A stretch of DNA of 64,000 bases from Ahaetulla prasina. Lineage: Eukaryota > Chordata > Lepidosauria > Squamata > Colubridae. This document shows, piece by piece, positions 1 to 13,017 of the stretch. The stretch covers positions 34,851,520 to 34,915,519 of the forward strand of contig NC_080546.1 of assembly GCF_028640845.1 (NCBI RefSeq). Reading direction: 5' to 3'. Each line of letters starts with the position of its first letter. Positions within the stretch are counted from its first letter, which is position 1. Below the pieces are notes generated by a model. That model was given only the letters and a program-made list of their open reading frames with translations, was not told the origin of the DNA and searched no databases. A program made the position numbers and the translations under genes.

Positions 1-760
1 TGAATGAACTTTGGAGACCCGTACCTGTAAGGACACGCTTTCCCAAACCTCAGCCCTGCGAAAACGCCTTGAATTACAACTCCCAGGGCCTCCAAACATA
101 GGACAAGACAGCCTAAGCTTTTGGGGGTGGGTGATGGGCGGGAGGGAATGAAAGTCAAATACTTTTAGACGGCCCCACTATGAGGGAAGGGCGATGCGGA
201 GCAAAGGTGACACGACTGAGAGAAACATTCGCCCAGGGGTTGGAGCAGAAAGGGGTGTGGAGAAATTCTGAAAGCCTTTTACACTTCGAATGACCGTCAT
301 TCATTCGCCACCACACTGAAATTAGAGAGGGGGCGCGGGGGATGAGATGCCCTAAGAGACCCCATTGCGCAGATGCAGCGGGGAAGACTCCTCACCGTCT
401 CCCCCCACCAACACACATCTACGCCCCCTTCCCCACGCGCACATGGCGCCGTCCGAATAAGCGGCTGGCACCCGATTTTATTCTGCCGCGCGGGCTCCTG
501 GGAGTTTGCTCCGGCTGCTGCCCTTTTCTCTGGTGGGCGCGCGCCGGAGCCTGTGGCTGCCGATACCGCTGCCAGTCACTCCCACGCCCGTCAACCTTTG
601 TTTCGCTGTGGGTGCCTTAAAGGGTAGGAGCTGCTGCGGGAGGCGGCGGGTAGGAGGACTAACCGCTGCAGCGAAGACCGCTGATGGTTATGCATCTTGC
701 CAACCGCCAGCAAGCCTTTTTCTTTCTTTTTTTTAACTGAGCTGTGCCTCCCAGCTTGGT
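1..760. promoter_or_regulatory. GC-rich island at the left edge
   Basis: The region to about 700 is GC- and CpG-rich (for example gcgccgtccg and gccgcgcggg) and then falls to AT-rich DNA. Short overlapping open frames on the + strand have no recognisable domains. Established synteny places POU4F2 head-to-head with SLC10A7 in other vertebrates. On that basis this may be the upstream edge of a POU4F2 CpG island transcribed leftward, off the window. No POU4F2 coding sequence is seen. Confidence 0.35.
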
Positions 761-1400
761 CTTATGCCTTTCTGCAAGGAATTCCCAAGCTTTCCACTGG
801 AGCGTTTCAAGCTGACGGCAAAGCTGAGGGAATTGAACGCCTCACCTAACAGTGTGCAGGTTTCCTTGGGCAACTCTTCTGCAGTTTGACGCCTTAGTTA
901 GTAGTTCATGAACTACGCCTCAAGGGAGCCACGCTTAGGTTCAGAATTTCTGATTTCAAAACAAGTGTTTAGGGCTATTAAGGTTATGACGGTTGGGCTC
1001 CGTCTTTAAAATAGCTGTGGGGTTCGGCAGGTGTATCTGTTAAGGCCGTAGAGACGCTATTGCTTCGATGGCTGTTTAGAACCTTCTGAATCATAGATAC
1101 TTTAAGACCTGGTTGCTGGGACAGTGCAAGATCCCACGCTTGTGGCCTTTCCAAATACATCCAGTTGGCCTCTGCGTGAGACAGAGTGCTGGTTTCTGTG
1201 AACCTATTAGCCCAATCTTATGTTCCTGCGCTATTTTTAATTTCAGTGCAGTAGGTTTTTTTCCCTTCTCTCTCCTCGTCCCCCTCCTCTTTTTCTTTAA
1301 TTTCATACAAGGCAGCTTCAGTGAGTTTCCCACCCCAGACTGTAGGCTTCGTAATTTTCAAGAAAATAAATATATAAATGAAAATCCATTGTATCAGCTC
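761..1400. other. Unique intergenic DNA, no gene seen
   Basis: No repeat family or exon is recognised. Short frames on both strands around 1091-1421 lack any known domain and look like chance frames. Confidence 0.4.
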
Positions 1401-2520
1401 TCACTGTCGCCAGCTCAGTGAAATGAAATAAATCAAAGTTAAAAGCTTGAGTATCATTTAATTATTGTGCGAACAGCGCTTGGAAAGGAGTGGAACAACA
1501 TCTCTAAACAAATTATGGCCGGGCCAGGAAGGAATTATTAGATTGAAATTTCATTTAGGCTCCGGAGACACGGTGCTTCAATATGTAATCTGTTATGCCT
1601 CATCTGATTTGTATGCTTAATTCAGCTTGACGAATTTATTAGTTTTCATAATAGTAAAAAAAAAAGAAGAAGAAGAAGAAGAAGCCACACTATGGGCTAA
1701 TGCATTGTGTATACTATAAATTGTATGTACCCGTTGAAAGCCTGAAGTCTATAGAAATCTTTTATTAATGACATCATAGAAAGGAAACAGATTCTTGCAA
1801 GCCTTTAAGGAGTTCATACCAGCCCTCCACATGGCTGTCTTGGTAGGCTATTACCATATTGTGATGCTAATTAGGCTACTTTATCAGTGATATAATTTCA
1901 AACTTTAAATTATGTTCTAATTAACAAGGGTTGTCCAATTTGCTTAATCTCCAAAAGGCTTTTGGCTTGTCTAATTAGACTAAACTACTGAACATCTCAA
2001 AAGCCTAATAAAAATCCACAGATAATATTTTTGTATTTTCACTGTATTGTATTTAAAATAAATTTAGAAGGGAGAGCTAAAAGCAAGGAGAAAGTAGCTG
2101 GCATGCTCATAGTTATAGTGATCTGACAGGGAAGTTGTTTATTTGGTTACAGATATGGAATTTTAAAATAAACAAGAGCCATTTAGTACTTAAATTGAAG
2201 GAAACATTGAAAAATAAAAGCAAAACAATTACATTTCCCCAAAAGATTTAAGATAAAAATTTTAAATCCCTAATGTTCCAAATGATAACTAACAAGATGA
2301 CCTGAATTTCATGCATGTTTCTCAAATGAACTTTAGAGTTTAAATACTGCTTTTAAAAATATTTGACCCCATGTATTGAATTTAATTACTTGCAATAGTT
2401 GTTTTAATGCATGCTGTCACTTGGGAGAACTGAGAATGCATATCGTTAATATGAATTAATCTTGATTTTAATAGCAACTGACAAGTGATCTCAAAAATGC
2501 TAAACACTTGTCACCATTTC
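1400..2520. promoter_or_regulatory. Candidate conserved non-coding block(s)
   Basis: This repeat-free AT-rich stretch is dense in homeodomain-type cores (TAAT/ATTA). Examples are tcatttaattattgtg near 1460, gctaattaggc near 1866 and gtctaattagac near 1970, a near-palindrome. It also has a short GAA run at 1666-1683. The pattern resembles distal enhancers of neural transcription-factor genes. Conservation cannot be tested from one sequence, so the call is inference. Confidence 0.3.
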
Positions 2521-5500
2521 CTACAGTAAATAAAGGATTATAATGTATTCATTAATGGAGAGTGTATTTGTGATAGAAGTAGGCAAACTTTGATGCTACG
2601 TTTAGTTAAGTTTATTTAAACATCACCATTTCCATGGTTGTTGGTGTTTTTTTTCCAAAGTCTGGCCAGGATGGAAATAGTTTTATTCACCTGCTATTAA
2701 TATAGATTAAGCTAGCCTGGAGATGATTAAGATTACAGACTTTATCATTCTCAGAATCATGGTCAATGAGTTTGAAGTGATTAGGGTTGTAGTTCAAAGT
2801 ATTTAGAGAAATGTTGGGTTTTTAAATGTCTACTAAATAGTTCATTGAAATTTAGGTGATCTGATTTCAATCCTTGTCAGTAAATATGTACGATCCTCTT
2901 CTAAATTAGGGTTGCAAACTTCCTTTTGGGATTGAGAAAGAACTTTGAAACAAATCCTCATGTCATCATTCAAGCCCAGAACAATTGCTGAATTGGACAG
3001 TCTAAACAAATTTATTCAAATTTATTCTGTGATTTCCTATTTAATCATTTTTAAAGATAAAAAAAAACTACCCTATCACCTCATCAAGGAAATAAAACTG
3101 TGCCACCTGATGGAATATATTTTGGACACCAACCATTCTGAAATTGTAGCCTCTGTGAATTTAGTAAGAAATCAGATATAATCCTAATTCTATAGCACCT
3201 ATCTATGGTATTCCAGGGTAAACATATTGATAATTCTTAGTTCTGCAGAACAACCAAATCTTTATTGATTTCCACATTATTAAGGAAGGAGATGTTCTTA
3301 TCTGGGGATTGGTACAAATGATTAGAAAATCTGGCTGGACGAAGAAGACCAAAGGTTTTAAGGGTAATTTTGGATTTGGAGGCCTCTTTGTCTGATTAAA
3401 CTTTATATATATTAGGTCACTGAATGGCCTTTGATAGATATGAAATGCAGCTATCCCGAAGCTGTATAAACCTTTTAGGCTTATACAGAGCACGGCTGTC
3501 TTTGCAAGCCTTCTAAACCCACTAGTCTTCAGCATGGCCTCCCCACAAATGGATGTGACTAAATGAAATTAGAGCCATTCTTTCATTGCCTGACCTCCAT
3601 GGACATCTGTGCATAAAGCTCTGTCACCTCTCATGTATCTCTGTTCTGATTTATGATTAAAATTTAAAGCAACACATTCATATTTTACTGAACATAATGT
3701 GCCAAATAAAATTTTAATCCATTAAAGATACAGGCTATATTCTTTGGAAATCCTACATTTGTTTTGCAGGAAGTTTAGTTATAACTACTTATATCTATTT
3801 TTTTAAAATCAGAATGTAACTGACAGAATGTAACTTCCACTTTTTATAGCCAAGAAGACATATTGGTTAACACCTTCATTTTATCTAGTGCATAAAAAAG
3901 TTAGACCCTGCCACTTCTATGTGTTTTCCCACTGAAGGAACCTGATCAAAGAACTTCCTCACTTTCTTTGCCCCATACTAAAAATTCTCCTGGGACAATC
4001 TAATTATCAATTCCATCAGGAGACCAGATAAGAAAATCAATTCCCAAGCTACCTTTATTGAAATTAGACATAATAACATAATCTTGCAAGTCTGATTGTG
4101 CTGTAACTCAACCCTCTCCGAGCTCCCTCTTCTTATACCCCAGAGAATCAAAGAATTGCTGGGGTTGCTTGGAAACATTACTCTTATTTCTCAGGTTTAA
4201 AGTTTTTCAGCCCGTTTTACCTAGATAACAGTTCTTTCATATTTCTGACAAGGTCATCTTTTGTACTCTACACAATATATACTATAGAATAGATTGTATA
4301 CTGTAGCTTCTAGCGCAGGCAGTGAAATCAACGCAGCAGCATCGCAAAGCTTTGACATAACAGAACAATTTGGGATCAGGACTCTGGACAGAGCATAGCC
4401 TCCGAGGTTCTAATGTAGCGTGGGAAACAAACGCTCTCGTCTTGAAAAGTTGCCTTTTAGGGGTTTTTTTCTCCCGCGCTCACGTACATAAACACACAAA
4501 TGCGCAGTAAGGAGGAGGCGTGTGAGAAGGAAATGCTTTTTCCCAACCCGACGCTAGGGGTTTATTTCTTTTTGAGATGAAATTCTACCATTAAACTGTT
4601 ACTAATTTCTCCGAGAAAGCCCTATTATGCTTCCAGCATAATGGGTTTACTTCTAGCCAAGTGTTATCTGATGGAAAACTAATTATACAACAGATAACCG
4701 AGGAAGAAAAGAAATCTGGCTTGCATGTCTCTTCTTTTCTTTCTACTCTGAAATAGAAAAAAGGACTGAGACAACCCGTTCAGGTTTTCTCTTGAGCACC
4801 AGGGAGAATTAGAATCTCTACATTTTGGGAAATACGACTTGAATTCAGGTCAGAGCTGAGCACTTCGCTCTTAGCCCCACCCTTCCAGCAGCAAAGACAG
4901 TAGAAGGGACTACTCCCTCTCAACACGTTCAGAAGTGATTATTTTCACTAACTCACTAACTGACTCTCATCAGGATAATGTCAGTGACATGAGCAACAAA
5001 TAAGCAGAGTCGTCGATCCTTTTCCAGATGCTGGTTCCTTTATTTCCCCCACCCCCAGATGATGCTTCTATCCCAAAGAGCTGTTCCTATACCTGGCCTG
5101 GGGTGGGGGGAAGGGAAGGAGAAGGAGAATGTTGTTGAGCCTGCCTGAAGCTAGAGATTGGGAAGAAGTGAAAACAAGGGCAGGCTCAACCTTTCTCCTG
5201 CAGTGTTACAATCAGATTTGCACATAATAATAAGATAGTTTGCTTCATTCAGTTCCCTGAATGTGTCATAATATCACAATCACTATAAAGATGTCATCTC
5301 AGAATCAAACTACTTACTGCATTTTATCCTGACATGTGAATTTATTCTGGAAATCCACAAAATCAGGAAGCCAAGAAAGTGGAAAGTGAATTTGTAAGAT
5401 TTCTCAGTGATTGGAGAACACTGTTCTACCCAGGACTTTCTGAGAAGCCTCTGCCAACAGCTTCAAACATATCTCCAGATGTCTGTCTCCATAGGTCCCA

Positions 5501-6540
5501 TAGATGGAGCATTATATAAGAGTAGCAGTCCACTCTTAACTTGGATTTATTTCCATTGTGTTCAGAGCTTGCTTGCTAGGCAGGCATCCTGCAGTTCTAT
5601 CTATATTTACTGGCAAGTAAGTGTCACTTATTGCTTGAGTGTGTGTTTGTGTGTGGGGGGGAGGGGAACTTATGAGCAAATATGCAGCACCTTTCTGACA
5701 GAGGTAAACTGATGCACTTTTACTTAGAAATTCTCTTAGAAATGGGACCATGAAATATGAATTATTTTGAGTCAGTCCAGCAGATAAAACAACCCATTTT
5801 TCTTGCACACACAGGTAACCAAATTCTTGCAGCTTCTTTTGGGAGGACAGGGATACATGTATGCACTTAAACTCAGCCTTTCAAATTTATTCAGTACAAT
5901 TATAATGTAACCAATTTTCTAGTCCATGTTTGCCACATCTATTCTTCAGTACGTAAATATCCATGCATCTCTTCCAGGCTCCCTTGGAATTAATTGTTTT
6001 TGCTGCTGAAGCCTGCTGTCCTTCCTTTCCAAGAACAGAGCAGTGAGAGTGGAGCTATCTTTGGCAATTACCTGCTAGTTGTTCCCTGACCAGTGAATGT
6101 ACCTTTTTTCCGAAGTTAAGTCAAGTCACGAAATCAAACTTAAAGCACGGAACAATCAATGAAGCTTTTTGCAATCTGTGGCGCCTTGTGCTTCCTGGCA
6201 CTAAAAGAAATGCAAGAAATCGAAACGTAATTACTTGAAAGAAATCCAGAAATCCCACTGCATAATTTATCCAGGAGTTCTTGGGAGAGCTTGTCTTGAA
6301 TGTATGCATTTAAACTCACTGCCTTTTGGCTACCTATTTGCTCACTTCTCTCTTTCCCCTCACCCTTAGCTGAATTTGTAATTGATTCATCTCTTACATG
6401 TGTACACTGTTGGTTATTGGACCATTCTAAATTCTCCTTCTGTAAACTAAACAGGGAAGTTGGATTCTTCAAGAAACCTGATTAGTTGATGGGACATACT
6501 TCACAGGTTTCTGTGAAAAAGTTAACCTGCTTTTTGATGG
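2521..6540. other. Mostly unique intergenic DNA
   Basis: No exon or recognisable transposon is seen. Frames at 2945-3181, 3203-3535 and 6140-6472 have no domain features. The part at 4300-4560 is less AT-rich than its surroundings and may hold regulatory sequence. A short purine run lies near 5105-5130. Confidence 0.35.
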
Positions 6541-6546
6541 GACCCC

Positions 6547-7369
6547 TATTTATTTATTTATTTATTCATACTTTTATACCGCCCTATCTCCCTAGGGACT
6601 CAGGGCGGTGTACAGCCATATAAAAAACACATAAATATACAAAGTAAAACATTAATCTAAAAAACTTATTAAATAGGCCAAATATTTAAAATAGACATAT
6701 AAATAATAAAACCCGGTTAAAATTTAATTTAAAAATTTTAAAAATATTAATAAAACCCCAAATTAAAATTTGACACTATCATGCCAGTCCCGCTTGAATA
6801 AATAGGTGTGTTTTGAGCTCACGACGGAAGGTCCGAAGATCAGGCACTTGACGTAAGCCAGGGGGAAGTTCGTTCCAGAGCGTTGGTGCCCCCACAGAGA
6901 AGGCCCTGCTCCTGGGGGCCGCCAGCCGACACTGTTTGGCGGACGGCACCCTGAGGAGACCCTCTCTGTGAGAGCGTACGGGTCGGTGGGAGGCATAAGG
7001 TAACAGTAGGCGGTCTCGTAAGTACCCAGGTCCTAAGCCATGGAGTGCTTTAAAGGTGGTAACCAAAATCTTGAAGCGTACCCGGAAAACCACAGGAAGC
7101 CAGCGCAGGCTACGGAGTAGTGGTGTTACGTGGGAGCCACGAGCGGCTCCCGTTACCACTCGCGCAGCCGCATTCTGGACTAACTGTAGCCTCCGGGTGC
7201 ACCTCAAGGGCAGCCCCATGTAGAGAGCATTGCAGTAATCCAACCTAGATGTAACCAGAGCGTGAGTGATCGTGCATAAGGCATCCCGGTCAAGGAAGGG
7301 ACGCAACTGGCGGACCAAGCGAACTTGGTAAAAGTACACCTTGGTACACCTTGAACTGGGATTCCCCAT
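6547..7369 (-). mobile_element. CR1 LINE, 3' part (reverse transcriptase C-terminal region)
   Basis: The minus strand carries an open frame at 6779-7369 (196 aa) with the snake CR1 signature blocks VTSRLDYCNALYMGLPL, QLVQNAAARVV, LHGLGPGYLRDRLL, HRPVRSHREGLLRVPSA and PTLWNELPPGLRQ. Beyond it comes the 3' UTR with the complement of gaaccgccctgagtcc, then an (AAAT)n tail at 6547-6568. The element is 5'-truncated: the catalytic YADD block is missing. The clean frame suggests fairly recent insertion. Only the 3' end is present, as is usual for CR1. Confidence 0.9.
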
Positions 7370-7370
7370 A

Positions 7371-9543
7371 TCAGTTCAGAAACTTTGAAAGGGTCATATA
7401 CCCTTTTATTTTCTGCCTACTGGAAAATTTCATACCTGGAGGAAAGGGAGAGAGAGAAAAAATAATAATGTAAAGAGATCAGTTTAGAGAATGATTGCCA
7501 TTGATCAGATAATGGACCAATTTGATGCATAAGACCATCATCTAATGAAATGCAATGCATTCTTCCTTGGAAGAAATGGAGTTCTAACTATTTTTTGTAT
7601 TAAACTGAGAAAATACAAATAGTCATCTGAATAATTTCTGTTCCTTTCCAGAATTCATGATTTCTTTGGGGTTAAGGGTGAGAACTATAGGTCTTGCTGG
7701 ACAGTAGTCAGCAAATACTTGCTGGGGTTATGTTTCTTGGCAATTGATTGAAATTGCTAAGCAGGGTATTTGAATAGGAAATGTGTTAAGGAAGCTCAAT
7801 TCACTTTGGTGCTGCTTTGTAGAGTTCTAGGAGCTGTTGTTCCAAGTCAAAAGCAAACTATATACTACTCAAAGTGTATTTGCACAGAATTTGAAGTAAT
7901 CTTATCAAAGAGGGAAAAATACATAAGGAGAACTCCCTAGAAACCCAACTATATTTCGATCTAGCGCCACAATAGTGAAAATACAATATAAAAAATAAGG
8001 GGTCTAACAAAACAATTAATAATTAAAAAATAATTACTGAATGACTGTCCTTAGTATTCATAACCATTCAGTACCTTAGACAAAGAAAATGGAACACAGC
8101 TAATGTGAAAAGGATGTGAGCAAACTGCTGATCAGGAATCAAGTGGAATAACAGTTATTGCCTTGGTGTACAGGATTGGACAAAATAAATATATGAAAAA
8201 CACAAGGATTTTTTTCATGTAGGATTTATTTTTGTTGGTTCCCAGCTTACAACCTTCCATACTAGCAGGTGCTCAGCAATCTAGGGCATAGGGCATAAGT
8301 TCTTCCATTTCTGATAACTTTTCATTCAGAATGATTTAATAGCACACTCTTTCAAAACACATTACAAGAGAATGAAATACTTTTGTTTGTCAGATGTAAA
8401 GGGAGATTACATCTCAGTGTATTCAGACCCATTGTTGGCCGAATTTAACTAGATTATGAATGTGTTCAATGTAACATGTTGTGTAGTGTCTATGGCCAAC
8501 CCTAAAAGGTTAGAAGACAAAGTCCACAGGAAGAATAGCTTTCTTGAAACTAGCAACCTTTCTTAACAAGTATGTTTTGTAAGAAATTTTTCAGATGTAG
8601 TTAATTTCTCCACTAGTAATCAAGAATATTTTCATAGTATTACAGAGCAATCAGTGAAATAACATCAAATGTATCCTGTTTGTTGGTTTTAACACAACAG
8701 TGACTGGAAACTCTAGAAGATGCTGTGCTGGTAATGGGGAAATAATAATAGAGTCTTTCCCAGCTACTGAGTACTTCAGTCAGTCACCACAAAAATTACT
8801 GGCATAAATTTGCTATCCTCAGTGTCAATCAGTAACCTGTCTCTATTATGTCTGTTCTAAATCACTAGTGAGTAGCGCTGTCCTGAGCTGTGAGCACATA
8901 ACTCATTATAAACAAGGTGAGTAGTTTTCTTTCTGGCTTTCTGCCCAAAAAAGGGCTGGCTAGGGGGCAGAGGGCAGGCATGCATCTCATTGCAGTCCAA
9001 AACATATCTCTGATCATACCGGAGCGGATCTTGTTTCCAAGATAATGATCGACAAAATGTTACAGATTTTGCATGCAGTATCTTGAAGCTGTGGTGATAA
9101 ATTTAAAGAGGGGGGAAAAAACTGCTTTAAAACATTTCAAACCTTTAAAACCAGTACGCTTAATGATGACTAGCAGTTGTTTCACATATGGGCTGTGGAG
9201 GGGAGTGGATGGGGGGGGGAGACAAGCAACTTCAGTCTAAATCTATATTCTTTTTGACGTTTTCCAACCCCTCCCCCGAAAAAAAAGGTTAGGCCATTTG
9301 AAAGTCCCAAATGGTTATTTATGGTCAACTGTAAGGTAGCAATCAACTAGTCCTCTCCCACAGTTAGATTAGAGGAAGGGTTGCTGGAACACACTCAAGC
9401 AGTCTGGTTTAGAAAGTCATGCTCCCTGTGACATTCGGGGACTAAGATCTTTAAGCATCTTTAAGATTATTGTCACTGCTTTGAATGGTGCCTGTTAAGA
9501 AATCAGTTCTTGCCCACCAATATCCCTATTAGGACATGCTTAA
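7371..9543. other. Intergenic DNA without recognised features
   Basis: No open frame longer than about 60 codons and no clear transposon were seen. A G-run (ggggggggg) lies near 9212. The stretch at 9000-9110 is repeat-free and could be conserved regulatory DNA, but nothing supports this directly. Confidence 0.3.
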
Positions 9544-9557
9544 AACTGTGAAACAAC

Positions 9558-10004
9558 AAAACAATGTACCAGGAGAGGAAATAATAATCGGAAAAACCTT
9601 ACAGTGCGCAGAAATGGATAAGATGACGCTGGAAATTAAGGAAAGGGAAGAGTCGGAATACTATAAATTGTGGAACAAGTTATATGATTAGAAAAAGGAA
9701 ATCAAAATAATAAATTGGAATGTTAATCTAATTAAGTTAAAACTAGGAAGTGTAAATTACTGAATAGTGTTAACTGGATAAGGACAGTTTGGTAAATAGA
9801 TACCAATGTAAATATAAGCACGTAGAGGATCGATTGAATAAGAACAGAGAATATATATTTATGCCAATACTGCAAGCTGTAAAATAATATATGATGTAAT
9901 ATTATGTCTATTACGTGTTTTTAATGTGTTTTTATTTTTTGATGTACTTTTCTTTATTTTGTTTTTAAATGTTAAAAGTCTAATAAAAATTATTAAAAAA
10001 CAAC
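9558..10004 (+). mobile_element. 5'-truncated L1 LINE insertion with target duplication
   Basis: A perfect 14-bp direct repeat, aactgtgaaacaac, sits at 9544-9557 and 10005-10018. The insert ends in aataaaaattattaaaaaa, a polyadenylation signal plus A-rich tail. Its left part can be read as the end of an L1 ORF2 (EMDKMTLEIKEREESEYYKL then a stop). This is the classic product of L1 target-primed reverse transcription with a severe 5' truncation. Confidence 0.75.
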
Positions 10005-10018
10005 AACTGTGAAACAAC

Positions 10019-10668
10019 TTGTCATTTGCCTCCACAGTACGAGAAATAAAAAATAATGAAACAGATAGTAAAGAAATTCAATTAGAATACCTTTATTATT
10101 TAAGGGGAAATAGAGGTTTATGAGAAAGCATATCGGTTACCTATCATTTATGTTTCTTGGTAGAGCATTACCTTTGCAACCCCATGTAGTTTGTTGGGAA
10201 AAAAAATCTACTCAGCTTAGTAGGATTTATTTTTAAATAGACATGCATAACATTGTGTTGGTTTCTTTATTATCAGGTTAAGAATAACCATTAAAACTTT
10301 GAAAATACAATAATCATTTTTAAAACAATTTATAACAAAATATTATCATTACAAAATATCGATACATTTCTCCAATATTAAGATTTGTGTTAGAGATAGA
10401 AGGTGATCTCCAAATCCAATAAAGAAATACATGTGTTTGTAACTATACTCACCATAAACACATTACGTCAATATTTTAATTAGATTAGGAATCTCCAATC
10501 CTCAACATTATAGCAATTGTTAGCATTTCTCTCTTAACTGATTGGTAGGTAAATAGAGCAGGTTTAAATTTTTATAGAATTTTCAAAATTCTATAATGTT
10601 AAATGTAGCCTCTTATCTTGTTTTAATTGAAGTTTCTTCAAAGTATCCAGTTTCTTGACATTCTAGCC
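10019..10668. other. AT-rich intergenic DNA
   Basis: No feature is recognised. A small palindrome, tatagaattttcaaaattctata, lies near 10574. Confidence 0.3.
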
Positions 10669-10767
10669 CAGTGGTCACCAATCAGTAATCCATGGACCAC
10701 TAGTGGTCCATGAGAAAATTTTGATGGTCCACAGCGCACCCGGTAGAAGAGCTGCTCTGGGGTGAGC

Positions 10768-11214
10768 AATTTTATTTATTTATTTATTTATTTATCGTAT
10801 TTATATACCACCCTATCTCCCTAGGGACTCAGGGCGGTTCACAGGCAGATAAAAAAGTACAAATAAATACAGAATAAAATAACAATTAAAAAACTTATTC
10901 TACACAGCAAATAATTAAAAAAGCAATATAAATAATAAAACCCATTAAAACCAATATAAATTTAAAATCTAGTCCAGTCCTGCGCAGATGAATAAATATG
11001 TTTTAAGCTCGCGGCGGAAGGTTCAGAGATCCGGAAGTTGGCGAAGTCCTGGGGGGAGTTTGTTCCAGAGGGTGGGACCCCCCACAGAGAAGGCCCTTCC
11101 CCTGGGTGTCGCCAAACGACACTGTCTAGCAGACGGCACCCTGAGGAGTCCCTCTCTGTGAGAGCGCACGGGTCGGTGAGAGGTATTCGGTAGCAGCAGG
11201 CGGTCCCGTAAATG
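10768..11214 (-). mobile_element. CR1 LINE 3' fragment nested in the hAT element
   Basis: The minus strand reads RDRLLLPNTSHRPVRSHREG and PTLWNKLPPGLRQLPDL, the C-terminal end of CR1 reverse transcriptase. The 3' UTR and an (AAAT)n tail at 10768-10795 follow. Only about 450 bp is present, lying between the two hAT termini. Confidence 0.85.
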
Positions 11215-11663
11215 GCAGCATTTGGCCAGTCCTGTGACTAGAGCTCTGGAATAAGGGACTGGTAGGCAGCTCATGGTGGGGCTGTAAATAGAGGGAGGTT
11301 TGTGCATCTTGCAACTTTGCAGCGCAGCCCTCACCTGCCAGAATGAGGTAATGTGCAAGGGGTGGTGGTGGTGGAGGCTGGCCAAAGCAACAGGTTGCGG
11401 GAACCCCGGGCTGTTTCTTCCCCCTGCTGTAGCTTCCTATTGGCTGAACCCACCAGTGGCTGTCCCCACCCCTTGCCCTCCCTTCCCAGTCACTCCTCTC
11501 CTGGCAAGGGAAGTGGGGGGGATGGAGATTTGCTCCATATTCCAGAGCAGAAGTGAAGCTTCGTCTCTTGCTGGATTTCACCGGCTCTTGTTGGTGCTTT
11601 GTGCACCTCGGTCTCTCAGGGAGATGCTTGACTTCCTCTCAGCCCCAAGACACTGGCTGACCC

Positions 11664-12004
11664 ATGAGATGAGAGAGAGAATGAGAATGAGAGGGGGAAG
11701 AGAGAGAATGAGAGAGAGAGACAGAATGAGGGGGGGGAGAGACAAAGTGAGAGAGAATGAGAGAAAGACACAGAATGAAAGAAAGAGAATAAGAGAGAGA
11801 CAGAGAGAGAATCAGAGAGCGAATGAGAAAGACAGAGAAGGAGAGAAGGAGAAAATGAAAGAGAAGGAGAAGGAGAGAAAGAGAAAGAAAGAGAGAGGGA
11901 ATCAGAGAGAATGAGTGGGAGAGAGAAAAAGAGAGAGGGAGAGAGAAAGAAAGAGAGAGGGAGAGAGAGAGAGAGGGAGAGAGAGAGAGAGAGAGGAGGG
12001 AGAG
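11664..12004 (+). repeat. Long purine-only (GA-rich) tract
   Basis: About 340 bp of almost pure A and G on the + strand, built from gagaga, gaaaga and gaatga units. The encoded R/E/K-rich frames (11300-11914, 11915-12100) are artefacts of the repeat, not genes. Such homopurine tracts can adopt triplex (H-DNA) structures and vary in length. Confidence 0.9.
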
Positions 12005-12143
12005 TGCCTGAAGGACCTCATCCCATCACTGGGAGTCCAGGCGCTTCAGCAAGCAGCGCACTGGATTCGTATTAGTGGTCCGCGGGATTTAAAATCATGA
12101 ACTTGGTGGTCCCTGAGGTCCAAAAGGTTGGGGACCCCTGTGA

Positions 12144-13017
12144 ATCTAGCCCAATTAAACTCACGTTGCTTTCCTGTTATGCAATTAATTCTTTCTATTC
12201 CACATTTTTCTTTATTTCTACTCAATCCAAAACCTATATGTCCAGAAACTGCATACATTGCCATACTGAACTTCCTTAATAGGGAATCATAAAAACTGCA
12301 GAATGAAATGTAAAAAGTTGTTAAGGATGAATCTGAAAAGACCAAGAAACCGAAGAACCAAACTGGACATCAATACAGATGGTGGAAAATGGAAAAAGGG
12401 AAGAGAAGTCAAAACAAAAAATACAGAAGTGTCAAGAAGGGTCTATGACAACTTGCCACTGCCACCTCATTGCTACCACATTGCCGTCACCACTTCATCC
12501 CTTCCACTTTGCCCCTTCCACCTCACCATGGGACACCTCGCCCAGGCCAACTTATAACAGGGACAATTCGCTGTGAGCCTGGGCCTTCCACACTGCTTTC
12601 CAAAGCTGGCCCAGCTTAAAGGAGGCAAAAGTTCCCACCAGCCCACACTCTTTCTCTGAAGACTTCCTGCCCTCGCTTTCCAGTCCTCTCCCACATGTGA
12701 AAGGTGGGCTAAATGGGAGTCATTGCTTATACACACACACACACACCATACCAAACTTGGTAACTTTTATCCACTTTCGAGCTAGCAAGCTGCCAGTTGC
12801 ACCTGGCTCTTGACAGCCATCGTGGCGAAGGCTCTTCCTGCTGAAGCATCCAGCCTGGAACAATGACTCATAGCCCGCCTGCACTCTTTCTTTGAAGGCT
12901 TCCTCGCTTTCCAGCACTGCCACACACATTCCTTCCCTGTGAAAGGCAGACTAGGAGGGAATCGTTGTTGCTGGCTGAGTCATCCTGTCCCTGTTTGCCC
13001 CTCTCCTCGAAGAACCA
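12144..13017. repeat. Degenerate ~95-bp duplicated block and flanks
   Basis: Two similar blocks, about 12640-12730 and 12868-12965, share cactctttctctgaag/cactctttctttgaag, ctcgctttccag and the gtgaaagg...gggagtcattg/gaatcgttg end. They form an imperfect direct repeat spaced by about 230 bp. A (CA)n run is at 12731-12746. No host gene is seen and the repeat family was not identified. Confidence 0.5.

Larger units (their letters stand above)
10669..12143. mobile_element. Long hAT-type non-autonomous element with nested inserts
   Basis: The left end is cagtggtcaccaatcag and the right end is ttggggacccctg, which is inverted-complementary to the usual caggggtccccaa. The near-identical flanks ttctagcc (10661) and atctagcc (12144) look like an 8-bp target duplication, with three extra bases at the right. 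Both terminal segments match, in reverse orientation, the complete 181-bp relative at 23268-23448. Between the ends lie a CR1 fragment and a long purine tract, so the core was enlarged by later insertion and repeat expansion. No transposase frame is seen. Confidence 0.7.

Noticed and set aside
342..736. Overlapping plus-strand frames at the left edge as possible exons
   Set aside because: No domain, no splice context that could be supported, GC-rich composition explains their length.
1..5000. POU4F2 coding exon
   Set aside because: No His/Gly/Ser-rich or POU-domain sequence was seen on either strand; only the synteny expectation points to it.
11300..12100. R/E-rich open frames of 204 and 61 codons
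   Set aside because: They translate a GA-repeat tract, so they are not genes.
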